Below, piece after piece: positions 8,282 through 17,383 of a stretch of DNA of 64,000 nt (position 1 is the stretch's first letter; each line of letters opens with the position of its first letter). Below the pieces are notes generated by a model that saw only the letters and a list, made by a program, of their open reading frames with translations, was not told where the DNA came from and ran no database searches. Source of the stretch: Desulfonatronospira thiodismutans ASO3-1 (lineage in GTDB: Bacteria; Desulfobacterota; Desulfovibrionia; Desulfovibrionales; Desulfonatronovibrionaceae); the NCBI RefSeq assembly GCF_000174435.1, contig NZ_ACJN02000003.1:264263-328262 (forward strand), given 5' to 3'. Position numbers and translations under genes: made by a program.

Positions 8282-10054
8282 ATGACCAATACACATTTGA
8301 GACAGAAAAAAAACGTAGCAATATGCGGTGCTCAAAGCGGTTCAGTGCTTATGTACCTGGTAGCCGTGATCGTGGTAGCTGGTGCGTTGAGTGCAGGCCT
8401 GGTTTCTCTGACCACCACATCTACTTTTACTCAGTTAAGCCAGGGCAACTCTGAACAAGCCAGGTACATGGCCATGGCCGGGTATGAATATGCAAAGAAA
8501 CGTTTGCATGAGAATGCTCCGGATATTGACATAGACGAAATTGCTGATGAGGATGAAGGATATTCTTTAGGTGATCATGGATCTTTTAAGCTAAAGTTAG
8601 GGGAAATTGATAACGATCTTTTTGCAGGTCGTTACGAGATTGTCTCTGAAGGCATAGCCTACAAAGGCACATCAAGACAAGCAAGCTATAAAATAAAAGG
8701 AAAATTCTCACCGGGATTTATAGACGTACCCTATGCTGAAATGAGCGAGAAGGAAATTGAAAACTTTATCCACCACTCAGCAGTAAAAGTTCCGGACGAT
8801 CAGAATAGAGATGACTGGGAACCTGATTCGGATCCCGACAACCGTGTACCAGACGACGTAAAGGTCTTAAGATCTTCTGTTGGTGGTTCCATGCTCTTTG
8901 TTCCTGTTCCAGCCACCAACGATTACAATCAGTATATCGTGCGTGCTGTGGTCAGAAACAGCGAGGCTGATTCTGAAGGATACGCAGTCTTTTTTGATAC
9001 CGAGCTAAACGATGAAAACAAGCCAGATCCTGGATACAGCTTCAATATGGATCCTGATGCTGACGAACTGAGCATCAGAGAATGGGATGATGGCGAGAGG
9101 GCTGATGAGCCAGAGACTGAAGTTGATCCAGAAAAGATAGAAGACTTTGATTATGAGGACTTTTATTATATTGAAATCAGGGTTACTGGCAATAGCAGAG
9201 CTGCAAGAGCTACTATTTACGATCTGGAAGACGGGGCGAATTATGACTACACTCCAAAAAATATCAGAAATTTTAAAAATGATGGTCCCTGGAACCTGGA
9301 CAGTGACCTGTCCCTTTCCCATAGTTTTAGTTTTGACTTTGATTTCACCTCAGAAGAGCAAATCTATGCTGGCTTTAAAATCTTAGGAGACGAGCCAGTA
9401 TATTTTCATCATCTTGAGATTGAGCTTATTCATGATGATGGACAAATTATTATTATTGATGACGAGGGCAACCGAATTGAAGAGGAGTTTTCTCCGATAT
9501 TAGAGCTACCTACTGATGAACATGAAAATTGGGTTGAGTTGGAAATAAAATCAGGAGTAGGCACTCAGGAATATGATGAATTCGATTTTTATGCTCCAGA
9601 AGGCATTACTGTTGAGTCTGGCGTGGAATTTCTTTCCGAATCTGCACAAGGAAAAGTCAAGCTTGAGGCTGACAGCGGAGATATAAATATTGAAGATGGT
9701 GTTGTTTTTTCAACTACCGATAGTGCTGGCAATGATCCTGAAGAAATATATATTAAAACATGCGGCAATGTAGACATCCAGGGCGCTCAATTCGACGCCA
9801 GGAGATACATTTATATTGAAGCTGGAGGGTCTATAAACGCTAGAGATGCAGATCTGACTGTCTCTACAAATTCAGCTCAGCTGGGTATTGATTTTGTGCT
9901 CAATAAGGAGTGCGCGGATATAGAAACCGGGAATATAGAGGTTGAAAATCTATATATGGAATTTTTGAACAGAGACCAGCAGGCTGAGGCTGATCCCTGT
10001 GAAGCCATAGAAGGTGATTTAAGAGATCTCAGCGATAATTTTGATTGTCCTTAG
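8282..10054 (+). CDS. large PilX-like minor pilin with acidic extracellular region
   Basis: A 590-residue protein. Residues about 17-50 (QSGSVLMYLVAVIVVAGALS ...) followed by ARYMAMAGYEYAKKRL match the PilX/GspK N-terminal pattern: a hydrophobic helix without the strict pilin Glu5, then a helical region. The remaining roughly 500 residues are extracellular by inference, extremely acidic, and rich in DPD and EDE runs. The end has repeated short strands (GKVKLEADSGDINIEDGVVF) like a beta-solenoid, plus four cysteines. It may be a tip adhesin placed by the minor pilins encoded just upstream. Its length is far above the usual PilX size (about 170-200). Confidence 0.75.
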   Translation: MTNTHLRQKKNVAICGAQSGSVLMYLVAVIVVAGALSAGLVSLTTTSTFTQLSQGNSEQARYMAMAGYEYAKKRLHENAPDIDIDEIADEDEGYSLGDHGSFKLKLGEIDNDLFAGRYEIVSEGIAYKGTSRQASYKIKGKFSPGFIDVPYAEMSEKEIENFIHHSAVKVPDDQNRDDWEPDSDPDNRVPDDVKVLRSSVGGSMLFVPVPATNDYNQYIVRAVVRNSEADSEGYAVFFDTELNDENKPDPGYSFNMDPDADELSIREWDDGERADEPETEVDPEKIEDFDYEDFYYIEIRVTGNSRAARATIYDLEDGANYDYTPKNIRNFKNDGPWNLDSDLSLSHSFSFDFDFTSEEQIYAGFKILGDEPVYFHHLEIELIHDDGQIIIIDDEGNRIEEEFSPILELPTDEHENWVELEIKSGVGTQEYDEFDFYAPEGITVESGVEFLSESAQGKVKLEADSGDINIEDGVVFSTTDSAGNDPEEIYIKTCGNVDIQGAQFDARRYIYIEAGGSINARDADLTVSTNSAQLGIDFVLNKECADIETGNIEVENLYMEFLNRDQQAEADPCEAIEGDLRDLSDNFDCP

Positions 10055-10337
10055 AAGCATTTTACCCCCACACTCTGACCCGCCTACGACAGGAGAACAT
10101 CTTACGAACACTCAGCGTCCACCTAAAGAGACCCAAGGAGCAGCCAGTGGTACTAATCGCCCGTTTTTCAGGGTATAGAAACCAACAGGGTCAGACAAAA
10201 TAAGATTTACAATCCTTTTTGTATCGGCTAAACATTCTTCCGCCAACACCAGACCTCATCCCAGGGAATTCGCCATGCCCAGACCGGCAAGACTATACGA
10301 ACTGATAAGTGCATCAACACTTAAACTGCAAACGTCT

Positions 10338-10617
10338 AACTCGGGCTTTGCCCGCAACCCAATAAAGAAAAGGGCTTTTTTGACAGGATTAACCACGCCA
10401 AAGACACGTGGCAGGCATAGATTAAGAGATGGATAAAGAAAAAAAACATTTTGTCCTGGCTCCCAGTTTAATGCCCTTCGGGCTTGCTCTACGAGCAATT
10501 AAATCACGCCACAGGCGTGACAGACGGAAGCCAGGCCAAAAGGTAATCACTCAATCCTGTTAATCCTGTCCAAGTTTCTTGTTTTTTGTGACAGGGTTTC
10601 AGGAGTTAGCCACTGAT
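10338..10617. mobile_element. about 280-bp dispersed element inserted in a TA upstream region
   Basis: The second copy of this locus (24260-24290) reads CGTCTAA directly joined to TCAAATCC. Here about 280 bp lies between those words, starting CTCGGGCTTTGCCCGCAACC and ending TTTCAGGAGTTAGCCACTGA. A related copy is at 19951-20390 and a fragment at 3094-3120. It contains a cloverleaf palindrome (about 10473-10530) and no ORF of its own. Confidence 0.75.
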
Positions 10618-10703
10618 CAAATCCTTATTGCCAAACCCAGCCATCTGCCTTAATCTTAATTGAACTGACGTCTTTAAACTATGAGCAGTTAAAGGTGAGC
10701 AAA

Positions 10704-10928
10704 ATGGAAACACGAAGATATGAGCAGGTTTTATCTGACATCCAGGCCCTGCCTCTTTCTGAACAACTCCTCTTATTAGAACAAACAGCATCATTAGTAA
10801 GAAACAAGGCTGCTTCTTCATCTAAAGCCAGGAGCATCATGGAACTTAAGGGAATGGGGAAAGATTTATGGAAAAAAATAGATGTAGATAACTATATAGC
10901 TGAAGAAAGAGCATCATGGAGAGAATAA
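10704..10928 (+). CDS. antitoxin of VapC pair (copy 1)
   Basis: A 74-residue protein (METRRYEQVLSDIQALPLSE ... MGKDLWKKIDVDNYIAEERA), identical to the protein at 24376-24600 and of the DUF2281/VapB-like type that precedes PIN toxins. A purine-rich AAAGGTG sits 6 bases before the ATG, which is preferred over the upstream in-frame GTG at 10695. Its partner toxin overlaps but is frameshifted in this copy. Confidence 0.75.
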   Translation: METRRYEQVLSDIQALPLSEQLLLLEQTASLVRNKAASSSKARSIMELKGMGKDLWKKIDVDNYIAEERASWRE

Positions 10929-11006
10929 AAAACTCTCTGGCGCTACCGTCGGAATTGATACCGCACCTCTGATTTACTTTATTGAAGAAAAGCTCCCTAT
11001 CTTTGT
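10916..11006 (+). pseudogene. VapC-type PIN toxin, frameshifted and truncated
   Basis: Comparison with the intact toxin at 24588-25025 shows one A missing from a homopolymer near 10926. The frame therefore ends after 18 codons. Similarity continues (GGAATTGATACCGCACCTCT) to about 11006 and then stops abruptly. The antitoxin upstream survives intact. Confidence 0.85.
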
Positions 11007-11172
11007 GTATGATGTTTCTGCAAAAAGCCTCTTTTACAGACGCAGTTGATGGTTGACGGTTGACAGTTGACAGAAAAATCAAATAGTTAGAAAAATACGT
11101 TCAGGGCACAAAATCAACTTTTCGACTTTTGCAGTCATATTATAGAAGCATGCCCGGTTGGACAGTGTTCAA

Positions 11173-11500
11173 TCAGGTAAGTTTCAGGATGGCAACGATC
11201 AACCCGCCAACGGTCACGGTGGTCCCGAATGACCAGATCAGCAGGCGGTCCATGCGTTTGGTCAATGCCATAAAGCGCTGGTCAAACTGTTCAAAACGCT
11301 TATCCACCTGCTCAAAGCGCTTGTCCACCTGTTCAAAGCGTTTATCCATCTGTTCGATGATATACTGGATCAGCTCTCTCTGATTTCGCAGCTCCTCCTC
11401 CACCCTGACCATACGCTCCCGCAGCTCGATTTCATAGACCATGGGCGGTTTGCCCAGGCTCTGCTCCGCAAGCCACTGGGACATATACTCCTTTAGAAAG
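11173..11500 (-). pseudogene. coiled-coil membrane protein, 5' end lost to RAYT unit
   Basis: Copy 1 of a family with intact members at 18142, 25417 and 50187. The heptad region (DKRFEQVDKRFEQ...) and the C-terminal membrane segment (RLLIWSFGTTVTVGGLIVAI) are retained. The N-terminal 17 or so residues (MSTEPFTQEQ...) are replaced at the junction 11500/11501, where the RAYT unit begins. A hybrid start in the RAYT sequence leaves 111 codons open. Confidence 0.8.
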
Positions 11501-12638
11501 GAAACCAACAGGGACAGACAAAATATACTGGACTTTCATCCTCATTTCGGCTACCTCTTTTTCCATAGACATCAACCCTCACCCCATGGAGGTTCACCAT
11601 GCCAAGAAACGCCAGATTTACCCTGCCTCACAGGCCCACGGTCTATCACGTGATATCTAGAACAGCCCTGTCTGGCTTGCCTTTGGGCGATATCGAAAAG
11701 AACCGCCTTCTGGAGATTATCAAGTATTTCAGCAGCATTTATTTTGTAGATGTCCTTGGATTTTGTATTATGGGCAACCACTGGCATCTGGCTGTAAAGA
11801 TTTATCCAAGGGACTACGCTACCAGGCAGGAGGTCCAGGAAAGGTTTGTCAAACGCTATGGCGAGGATGTTCATTTCGGAGACCAGGAGATAGAAAAATT
11901 CAGCAAGAAATGGACTGATCTTTCTGAGTTCGTCCGGGAGATTAAGCAGACCTTTTCCCGGTATTACAATAAGAGGCATAACAGGCGGGGCTTTTTCTGG
12001 GGTGAGCGATTCAAGTCCATGATTGTTCAGGAAGGAAGCACCCTTGTGAACATGCTGGCCTACATAGACCTGAATCCCATTCGGGCTGGTATAGTCAAAA
12101 AGCCGGAGGATTACCGCTGGAGTTCTCTAGGGTACCATGTTCAAACTGGGAACAAAGACGGTTTCTTATCCATTGATTTTGGTTTCAAGGAATGGAACGA
12201 GTTTGACCCCCAAGAGATTGTCCGCAAATACAGACAGTTTGTTTACGAAACCGGGGCTGTGGATGCTGGAAAGGGCAAGACCATTGATCAAAAAATAGTA
12301 GAAAAAGCCCGCAAAAAGGGCTACAAAGTATCCCGAGTAGAGCGCTTCAGGTACAGATGCAGGTATTTTACCGATTCCGGAGTTATCGGCGGCAAGGACT
12401 TTGTCCAGGAGGTATTTGACCAGGTCAAGCACCTGCTGGGCTCCAAGGACAAGCGCAAATTCACGCCCGTAGGCGGTGTGGAGGGGGTTTATTCCATGAA
12501 AAGGTTGGGTGAATCCTGAGGTCAACTTTTTTACAGCGAAGCCAGGGACAGAACCCGTGCTAATCCGGCATTACTGGATTTGATCCATCTGCAGCTACAA
12601 CAGACTATAATCCTGATCAAGTTGTCAAAAAACACGTA
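11501..12638 (+). mobile_element. RAYT unit, copy 1
   Basis: A 1.14-kb unit shared with 16199-17335 and 22612-23750. All three begin with GAAACCAACAGGGACAG (one extra A in the last) and end near TTGTCAAA...ACACGTA. It holds one transposase gene with about 100 bp of leader and 120 bp of trailer. Copies 1 and 3 (22612) remain near-identical for another 330 bp beyond the unit into the MNT gene, so that pair also reflects a segmental duplication. Confidence 0.8.
11599..12519 (+). CDS. REP-associated tyrosine transposase (RAYT), Y1/HUH family
   Basis: A 306-residue member of the IS200-like Y1 transposases of the REP-associated class, which nick and join single-stranded DNA at hairpins. The opening MPRNARFTLPHRPTVYHVIS is typical; the HUH metal motif is GNHWHL and the catalytic Tyr is in FSRYYNKRHN. 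Then come FFWGERFKSMIVQEGSTL and a C-terminal basic domain. GGAGG precedes the ATG. Nearly identical proteins lie at 16297 and 22711, with a sister subtype at 29081. Confidence 0.88.
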   Translation: MPRNARFTLPHRPTVYHVISRTALSGLPLGDIEKNRLLEIIKYFSSIYFVDVLGFCIMGNHWHLAVKIYPRDYATRQEVQERFVKRYGEDVHFGDQEIEKFSKKWTDLSEFVREIKQTFSRYYNKRHNRRGFFWGERFKSMIVQEGSTLVNMLAYIDLNPIRAGIVKKPEDYRWSSLGYHVQTGNKDGFLSIDFGFKEWNEFDPQEIVRKYRQFVYETGAVDAGKGKTIDQKIVEKARKKGYKVSRVERFRYRCRYFTDSGVIGGKDFVQEVFDQVKHLLGSKDKRKFTPVGGVEGVYSMKRLGES

Positions 12639-12748
12639 TGGGACATTATGCTGTGAATATGGTTTTCTCACTCCAGGCTTGACTCAAGGTTGGGTAAAAT
12701 TTATTGTGAACCATCAATCCACATTATGGTACACAAGGAGATACAAAA

Positions 12749-12793
12749 ATGAAGTCCATCACCATTCATAATCTTGATGACCCTCTGGATTGA
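12749..12793 (+). pseudogene. antitoxin start remnant (14 codons)
   Basis: AAGGAG followed by ATG opens MKSITIHNLDDPLD, a classic opening of FitA/VapB-type antitoxins (MKSITIHNLD), but the frame stops after 14 codons. The same remnant is duplicated at 23861-23905. Confidence 0.55.
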
Positions 12794-12824
12794 ATGCCTC
12801 AACCCTCTTTAAGTTGTGTTATCT

Positions 12825-13115
12825 ATGAATCGCAATAATATTTTCAACACTATCAAAAAATACCGTGAAAAATCCGGTGATGAGTTCGGCATTCTCAGGA
12901 TAGGTGTATTTGGCTCCCTCGCTAAAGGGCAGGAAAATTCTGCAAGTGATGTTGATGTAGTTGTAGACTTGAACAAACAGGACCTTTTCAGGATTATCGG
13001 AATCAAGCAGGACCTTGAAGATATCCTGGTACTCAAAGTTGATGTAATAAGTTACAGACCCGGCATGAATAAGTTTCTAAAGGAAAGAATCGACCAGGAA
13101 GCTGTCTATGTATGA
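12825..13115 (+). CDS. MNT-type nucleotidyltransferase (MntA-like antitoxin)
   Basis: A 96-residue minimal nucleotidyltransferase with GVFGSLAKGQENSASDVDVV, the GS(x)nDxD active-site pattern. In MNT/HEPN pairs this protein modifies and neutralises the HEPN RNase. Its end overlaps the start of a HepT reading frame, which is truncated here. A truncated duplicate of this gene is at 23937-24125. Confidence 0.8.
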   Translation: MNRNNIFNTIKKYREKSGDEFGILRIGVFGSLAKGQENSASDVDVVVDLNKQDLFRIIGIKQDLEDILVLKVDVISYRPGMNKFLKERIDQEAVYV

Positions 13116-13191
13116 TCAGAGCCTTGCAGCACACCTCCTCAGCCAGGTGCATGAGGCTTCCATGACAAAGCACACCACAATTTTATCATGA
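13108..13191 (+). pseudogene. HepT (DUF86) toxin fragment
   Basis: The 27 codons MYDQSLAAHLLSQVHEASMT... match the opening of HepT/DUF86 proteins (M.D.SL...IL.QI..A) and overlap the MNT stop codon as in intact pairs. The frame then leaves the family and ends; the RX4HXY motif is absent. Confidence 0.6.
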
Positions 13192-13300
13192 AGAAGACCG
13201 CAGAGCGGTCAGGGGATGCTCCGCATGCAGAGCGTGGGAGCAATGAAATAAATTGCTAATAATTTCACCGTATGGGGCATTAACTATGGGGGCAAATCCG

Positions 13301-13540
13301 ATGAAAATTCACAATGACGAACCTGTGTTAGTAAAAATAGAAGTGCCTGCCCATCGTCTGCACAATGCAGAGCAAATTCTTGATCAACTGGGCTTGGACC
13401 CCAGCCAGGCCATCAACATTTTTCTGGCAAAAGTAGAGCTATGTCAGGGACTTCCTTTTGATGTATCCCTTGGAGACAGTGCGTTGCTTAGCCCATCTCA
13501 ACAGGCGGATGAATGGAGTGAGGCCTTTGGCGAGTACTAA
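13301..13540 (+). CDS. RelB/DinJ-like antitoxin
   Basis: A 79-residue protein with the RelB/DinJ ribbon-helix-helix pattern (VPAHRLHNAEQILDQLGLDP followed by SQAINIFLAKVELCQGLPFD). The ATG at 13301 is chosen because the core begins soon after; an ATG at 13286 is possible. It overlaps a MazF/PemK-like frame (rather than a RelE), which is broken. Confidence 0.75.
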   Translation: MKIHNDEPVLVKIEVPAHRLHNAEQILDQLGLDPSQAINIFLAKVELCQGLPFDVSLGDSALLSPSQQADEWSEAFGEY

Positions 13541-13580
13541 TCCAAAAACAGGTGAAGTATGGTATGCCGATCTGGGCATG
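13518..13580 (+). pseudogene. MazF/PemK toxin, cut by RAYT unit
   Basis: From a GTG the frame reads VRPLASTNPKTGEVWYADLG, the PKxGEVWyvdl opening of MazF/PemK toxins. It stops matching exactly at 13580/13581, where GAAACCAACAGGGACAG (left end of a RAYT unit) begins after an ATG. The pair is therefore inactivated. Confidence 0.75.
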
Positions 13581-14066
13581 GAAACCAACAGGGACAGACA
13601 AAATATACTGGACTTTCATCCTCATTTCGGCTACCTCTTTTTCCATAGACATCAACCCTCATCCCATGGAGGTTCACCATGCCAAGAAACGCCAGATTTA
13701 CCCTGCCTCACAGGCCCACGGTCTATCACGTGATATCTAGAACAGCCCTGTCTGGCTTGCCTTTGGGCGATATCGAAAAGAACCGCCTTCTGGAGATTAT
13801 CAAGTATTTCAGCAGCATTTATTTTGTAGATGTCCTTGGATTTTGTATTATGGGCAACCACTGGCACCTGGCTGTAAAGATTTATCCAAGGGACTACGCT
13901 ACCAGAGAAACCAACAGGGACAGACAAAATATACTGGACTTTCATCCTCATTTCGGCTACCTCTTTTTCCATAGACATCAACCCTCACCCCATGGAGGTT
14001 CACCATGCCAAGAAACGCCAGATTTACCCTGCCTCACAGGCCCACGGTCTATCACGTGATATCTAG
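13581..14066 (+). pseudogene. two successive 5' fragments of RAYT units
   Basis: Fragment A (13581-13906) contains the unit's leader and codons 1-76 of the transposase. It is interrupted by the start of a second unit, fragment B (13907-14066), again beginning GAAACCAACAGGG. B is itself interrupted by the IS1634-type element and resumes at 16059. The 3' parts of A and B are found nowhere downstream. Confidence 0.85.
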
Positions 14067-16058
14067 CGTGAGTTTATTACGGTTAGTCCCAAAATTAATC
14101 GTAACACCTTGTAATATATGTAAATATTAAGGTTAAGATTTGTATACACTGAACGGTATTTTTGATTTCATCGGCAACTCGGCAATTCCCATTGCATCTG
14201 CAAGCTCCTTGACATCTGGGTCCATCTCCTCAAGCTGATATGTGGCTCTGTAGCGCCCTTTTGATTTTTGGGTCGGGGCATCGATCAGAGTGGCCAGACG
14301 AATCTCGGATAGTTTTTCCAGCAAAGTATGCGGAGACCGAGAAAAGCCGGCATTCTCCCGGGCATGCTTGAAAGCCACCATAACCAGGAGAAAGGCCACC
14401 AAACATATGAAACCGTGCACCTCTATCTTTTGATCAGTCCAGTGATATTGAGGTCGCCATGCCATGTGAAACGGGTTCTTCATATTTTTAAACACGTACT
14501 CTATATTGGCCTGACCCCAATAAGCTTTGATGATTTCCTCAGTACTCCAGTGATGCCTGTTGGTGATAAGGATGCGGCGTCCAAACCGCCACTTTTTAAG
14601 TTCTTCCAAGTGGTCGTAGTCGATCCAATACTGTAGTTCGAATGCATCTTCCTGCAAAAAAGTGAGCTCCCACTCCACGATCCCTTTGGGCACACAGGAG
14701 GAAATAAGTGAATCAATCTTTTTCTGGATTCCGGCTTCAGTTCGCTTTTTTCCTTTTTGGGTCGGCATCTTGATGGCTTCTTTTAATTGATCAAGTTCGC
14801 TGCAAAGCTTGGAGAGGCCTTGCTCCAGGCCTCTAATTTGACCATCTCGCAGCTTTTCAGAGATGTAGACCACTGCTGTCAGGTCGCTTCCCCAGATTGT
14901 TGTGCGCTCCTTGTAGCAGGGAACACTTTTATTCCCTATAAGTATTTCTTGCAGGTTCAGATTGGCTCTTTCAACCAAATGCCTGTGTTGGTGAACAGAA
15001 AGCGCTCCGACAAAATAAATGGTCTGGTCTACCTCTTTAAGCATTTTTTTTGAATTGTTCCCTTGATCCAGAACAACGGTAATGTCTTCAAGGGAGCCAC
15101 TGAGCCTTTTGAGTCTGTCAGAAAACCTTGCGAAATGCTCTTTGAAAACAGTTTTGTCGTTTAAGTTCCCCTGGTATGTCCTGTGGTATATCGGGAGCTG
15201 ATCCTGGCGTGAGACCAGGAGCAAAAGGCCAAACTGCCTAAGGTCAATTCGTCGCTGCTTGTTTTTTCCTCGCTTAGCCAGTGTGCACCGTTCATTGGTC
15301 GAAGCGATGTAAGTGAAGAAATTACTTGTATCATAGAGCAGGGTATCCATGGAAAGCAGGCCATGTTCATAGAGGGTGTCAACGATCTCTTCTTCAATTG
15401 CAGGAATGGTTTCTGATGGAAGGGCATCCATCTGATCCCAGAAGTGCTGGCTGTCGATCTTGGCCAAAGACATTCGTAAAAGATACGAGAGGCTGGTACG
15501 CTTGGCCCATCCCTTATACCAGTTTCTTTTACTGGTTGGCTGACAGATTCTACCCATGGACGCAAGGACAATAGAACCTCCAACAGTAAACCCATCTCTG
15601 ATTTGTTTATTTGGCACATGGCGGTTGATAATTTGAACCAGGTCAAGGGATTCTATCAAATTGAGTAAGTAGGCTACCAGTCCATGCGAGTAACTTTTGA
15701 CCTTGTGCGGCCCTGCCCCTTCTTGAAGCCGCTTCAGGAGGTTTTCAGCAGTGCCGAGATGCTCCAGGACAACAGGGCGTGGTTTTCCGTTGATCCGTCT
15801 GGATTCGACTATGGCCCAGTAGTCCCTGCCTCTTGAAGGTTTCTTTTGAATAGTTGCCATTTCAGTGTATACATACACATTGAAAGGCCCATATGTCAAC
15901 CCCAAATTAAGCATAATTTGTTGAAAATTAAGAATTTTTTATCGAATAGAAAGAAGTCTGTTCGATACATATTTCAGTGTATACATTTTTAATTAAAGCA
16001 ACATATTGAAAACATTGAAGATGTCCTCGAAAATTGCGCTAAGCGTAATAAACTCACG
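14067..16058 (-). mobile_element. IS1634-family insertion sequence, complete
   Basis: A 1992-bp element with perfect 15-bp terminal inverted repeats (CGTGAGTTTATTACG / CGTAATAAACTCACG) and a 4-bp target duplication CTAG (14063-14066 and 16059-16062). Rejoining the flanks restores the RAYT reading frame around ATATCTAGAACAGCC, which confirms the insertion. Confidence 0.9.
14133..15860 (-). CDS. IS1634-family DDE transposase
   Basis: A 575-residue transposase that opens MATIQKKPSRGRDYWAIVES, the hallmark start of this family. DDE-type residues are plausible in SMDTLLYDTSNFFTY, TVVLDQGNNSKKML and the C-terminal YWGQANIEYVFKNMKNP. The ATG at 15860 is preferred over an upstream in-frame start because the family begins at this Met. 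It is the only gene of the complete element around it and appears intact. Confidence 0.85.
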   Translation of the reverse strand: MATIQKKPSRGRDYWAIVESRRINGKPRPVVLEHLGTAENLLKRLQEGAGPHKVKSYSHGLVAYLLNLIESLDLVQIINRHVPNKQIRDGFTVGGSIVLASMGRICQPTSKRNWYKGWAKRTSLSYLLRMSLAKIDSQHFWDQMDALPSETIPAIEEEIVDTLYEHGLLSMDTLLYDTSNFFTYIASTNERCTLAKRGKNKQRRIDLRQFGLLLLVSRQDQLPIYHRTYQGNLNDKTVFKEHFARFSDRLKRLSGSLEDITVVLDQGNNSKKMLKEVDQTIYFVGALSVHQHRHLVERANLNLQEILIGNKSVPCYKERTTIWGSDLTAVVYISEKLRDGQIRGLEQGLSKLCSELDQLKEAIKMPTQKGKKRTEAGIQKKIDSLISSCVPKGIVEWELTFLQEDAFELQYWIDYDHLEELKKWRFGRRILITNRHHWSTEEIIKAYWGQANIEYVFKNMKNPFHMAWRPQYHWTDQKIEVHGFICLVAFLLVMVAFKHARENAGFSRSPHTLLEKLSEIRLATLIDAPTQKSKGRYRATYQLEEMDPDVKELADAMGIAELPMKSKIPFSVYKS

Positions 16059-16198
16059 CTAGAACAGCCCTGTCTGGCTTGCCTTTGGGCGATATCGAAA
16101 AGAACCGCCTTCTGGAGATTATCAAGTATTTCAGCAGCATTTATTTTGTAGATGTCCTTGGATTTTGTATTATGGAAACCAACAGGGACTGTATTATG
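16059..16198 (+). pseudogene. RAYT fragment B, continued, with a stuttered junction
   Basis: The transposase frame resumes (AGAACAGCCCTGTCTGG...) and ends at TTTTGTATTATG. Then GAAACCAACAGGGAC (16175-16189) appears, TGTATTATG is repeated, and the complete unit starts at 16199. This partial duplication of the junction suggests a template switch or an aborted attempt at the same target. Confidence 0.8.
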
Positions 16199-17335
16199 GA
16201 AACCAACAGGGACAGACAAAATATACTGGACTTTCATCCTCATTTCGGCTACCTCTTTTTCCATAGACATCAACCCTCACCCCATGGAGGTTCACCATGC
16301 CAAGAAACGCCAGATTTACCCTGCCTCACAGGCCCACGGTCTATCACGTGATATCTAGAACAGCCCTGTCTGGCTTGCCTTTGGGCGATATCGAAAAGAA
16401 CCGCCTTCTGGAGATTATCAAGTATTTCAGCAGCATTTATTTTGTAGATGTCCTTGGATTTTGTATTATGGGCAACCACTGGCATCTGGCTGTAAAGATT
16501 TATCCAAGGGACTACGCTACCAGGCAGGAGGTCCAGGAAAGGTTTGTCAAACGCTATGGCGAGGATGTTCATTTCGGAGACCAGGAGATAGAAAAATTCA
16601 GCAAGAAATGGACTGATCTTTCTGAGTTCGTCCGGGAGATTAAGCAGACCTTTTCCCGGTATTACAATAAGAGGCATAACAGGCGGGGCTTTTTCTGGGG
16701 TGAGCGATTCAAGTCCATGATTGTTCAGGAAGGAAGCACCCTTGTGAACATGCTGGCCTACATAGACCTGAATCCCATTCGGGCTGGTATAGTCAAAAAG
16801 CCGGAGGATTACCGCTGGAGTTCTCTAGGGTACCATGTTCAAACTGGGAACAAAGACGGTTTTTTATCCATTGATTTTGGCCTCAAGGAATGGAACGAGT
16901 TTGACCCCCAAGAGATTGTCCGCAAATACAGACAGTTTGTTTACGAAACCGGGGCTGTGGATGCCGGAAAGGGCAAGACCATTGATCAAAAAATAGTAGA
17001 AAAAGCCCGCAAAAAGGGCTACAAGATATCCCGAGTAGAGCGCTTCAGATACAGATGTCGGTATTTTACAGATTCCGGGGTTATCGGCGGCAAGGACTTT
17101 GTTCAGGAGGTATTTGACCAGGTCAAGCACCTGCTGGGCTCCAAGGACAAGCGCAAATTCACGCCCGTAGGCGGTGTGGAGGGGGTTTATTCCATGAAAA
17201 GGTTGGGTGAATCCTGAGGTCAACTTTTTTACAGCGAAGCCAGGGACAGAACCCGTGCTAATCCGGCATCACTGGATTTGATCCATCTGTGGCTACAACA
17301 GACTATGATTCTGATCGAGTTGTCAAATACACGTA
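16199..17335 (+). mobile_element. RAYT unit, copy 2
   Basis: A complete 1.14-kb unit placed immediately after an ATG of an older RAYT copy. It differs from copies at 11501 and 22612 by a small number of substitutions in the 3' third. Confidence 0.8.
16297..17217 (+). CDS. RAYT transposase (second intact copy)
   Basis: Another full-length 306-residue transposase with all motifs (YHVISRT, GNHWHL, RYYNKRHN). It differs from the 11599 copy at two residues (FGLKEWN and YKISRVERF here). The leader with GGAGG is identical, so it is probably expressible. Confidence 0.88.
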   Translation: MPRNARFTLPHRPTVYHVISRTALSGLPLGDIEKNRLLEIIKYFSSIYFVDVLGFCIMGNHWHLAVKIYPRDYATRQEVQERFVKRYGEDVHFGDQEIEKFSKKWTDLSEFVREIKQTFSRYYNKRHNRRGFFWGERFKSMIVQEGSTLVNMLAYIDLNPIRAGIVKKPEDYRWSSLGYHVQTGNKDGFLSIDFGLKEWNEFDPQEIVRKYRQFVYETGAVDAGKGKTIDQKIVEKARKKGYKISRVERFRYRCRYFTDSGVIGGKDFVQEVFDQVKHLLGSKDKRKFTPVGGVEGVYSMKRLGES

Positions 17336-17383
17336 ATCCTCCCTACAAACAGGCAATGCTCCCTCGGACTACAAGGATAAGAA

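Noticed and set aside
10274-10420. Open frame beginning MPRPARLYELISAST, reminiscent of a RAYT start
   Set aside because: Only about the first six residues fit; after that neither this copy nor the one at 24223 resembles a transposase. It may be a very old remnant.
12580-12771. Open frame in the trailer of the RAYT units
   Set aside because: It is broken in the third unit copy (17218-17335) and shows no protein-like conservation.
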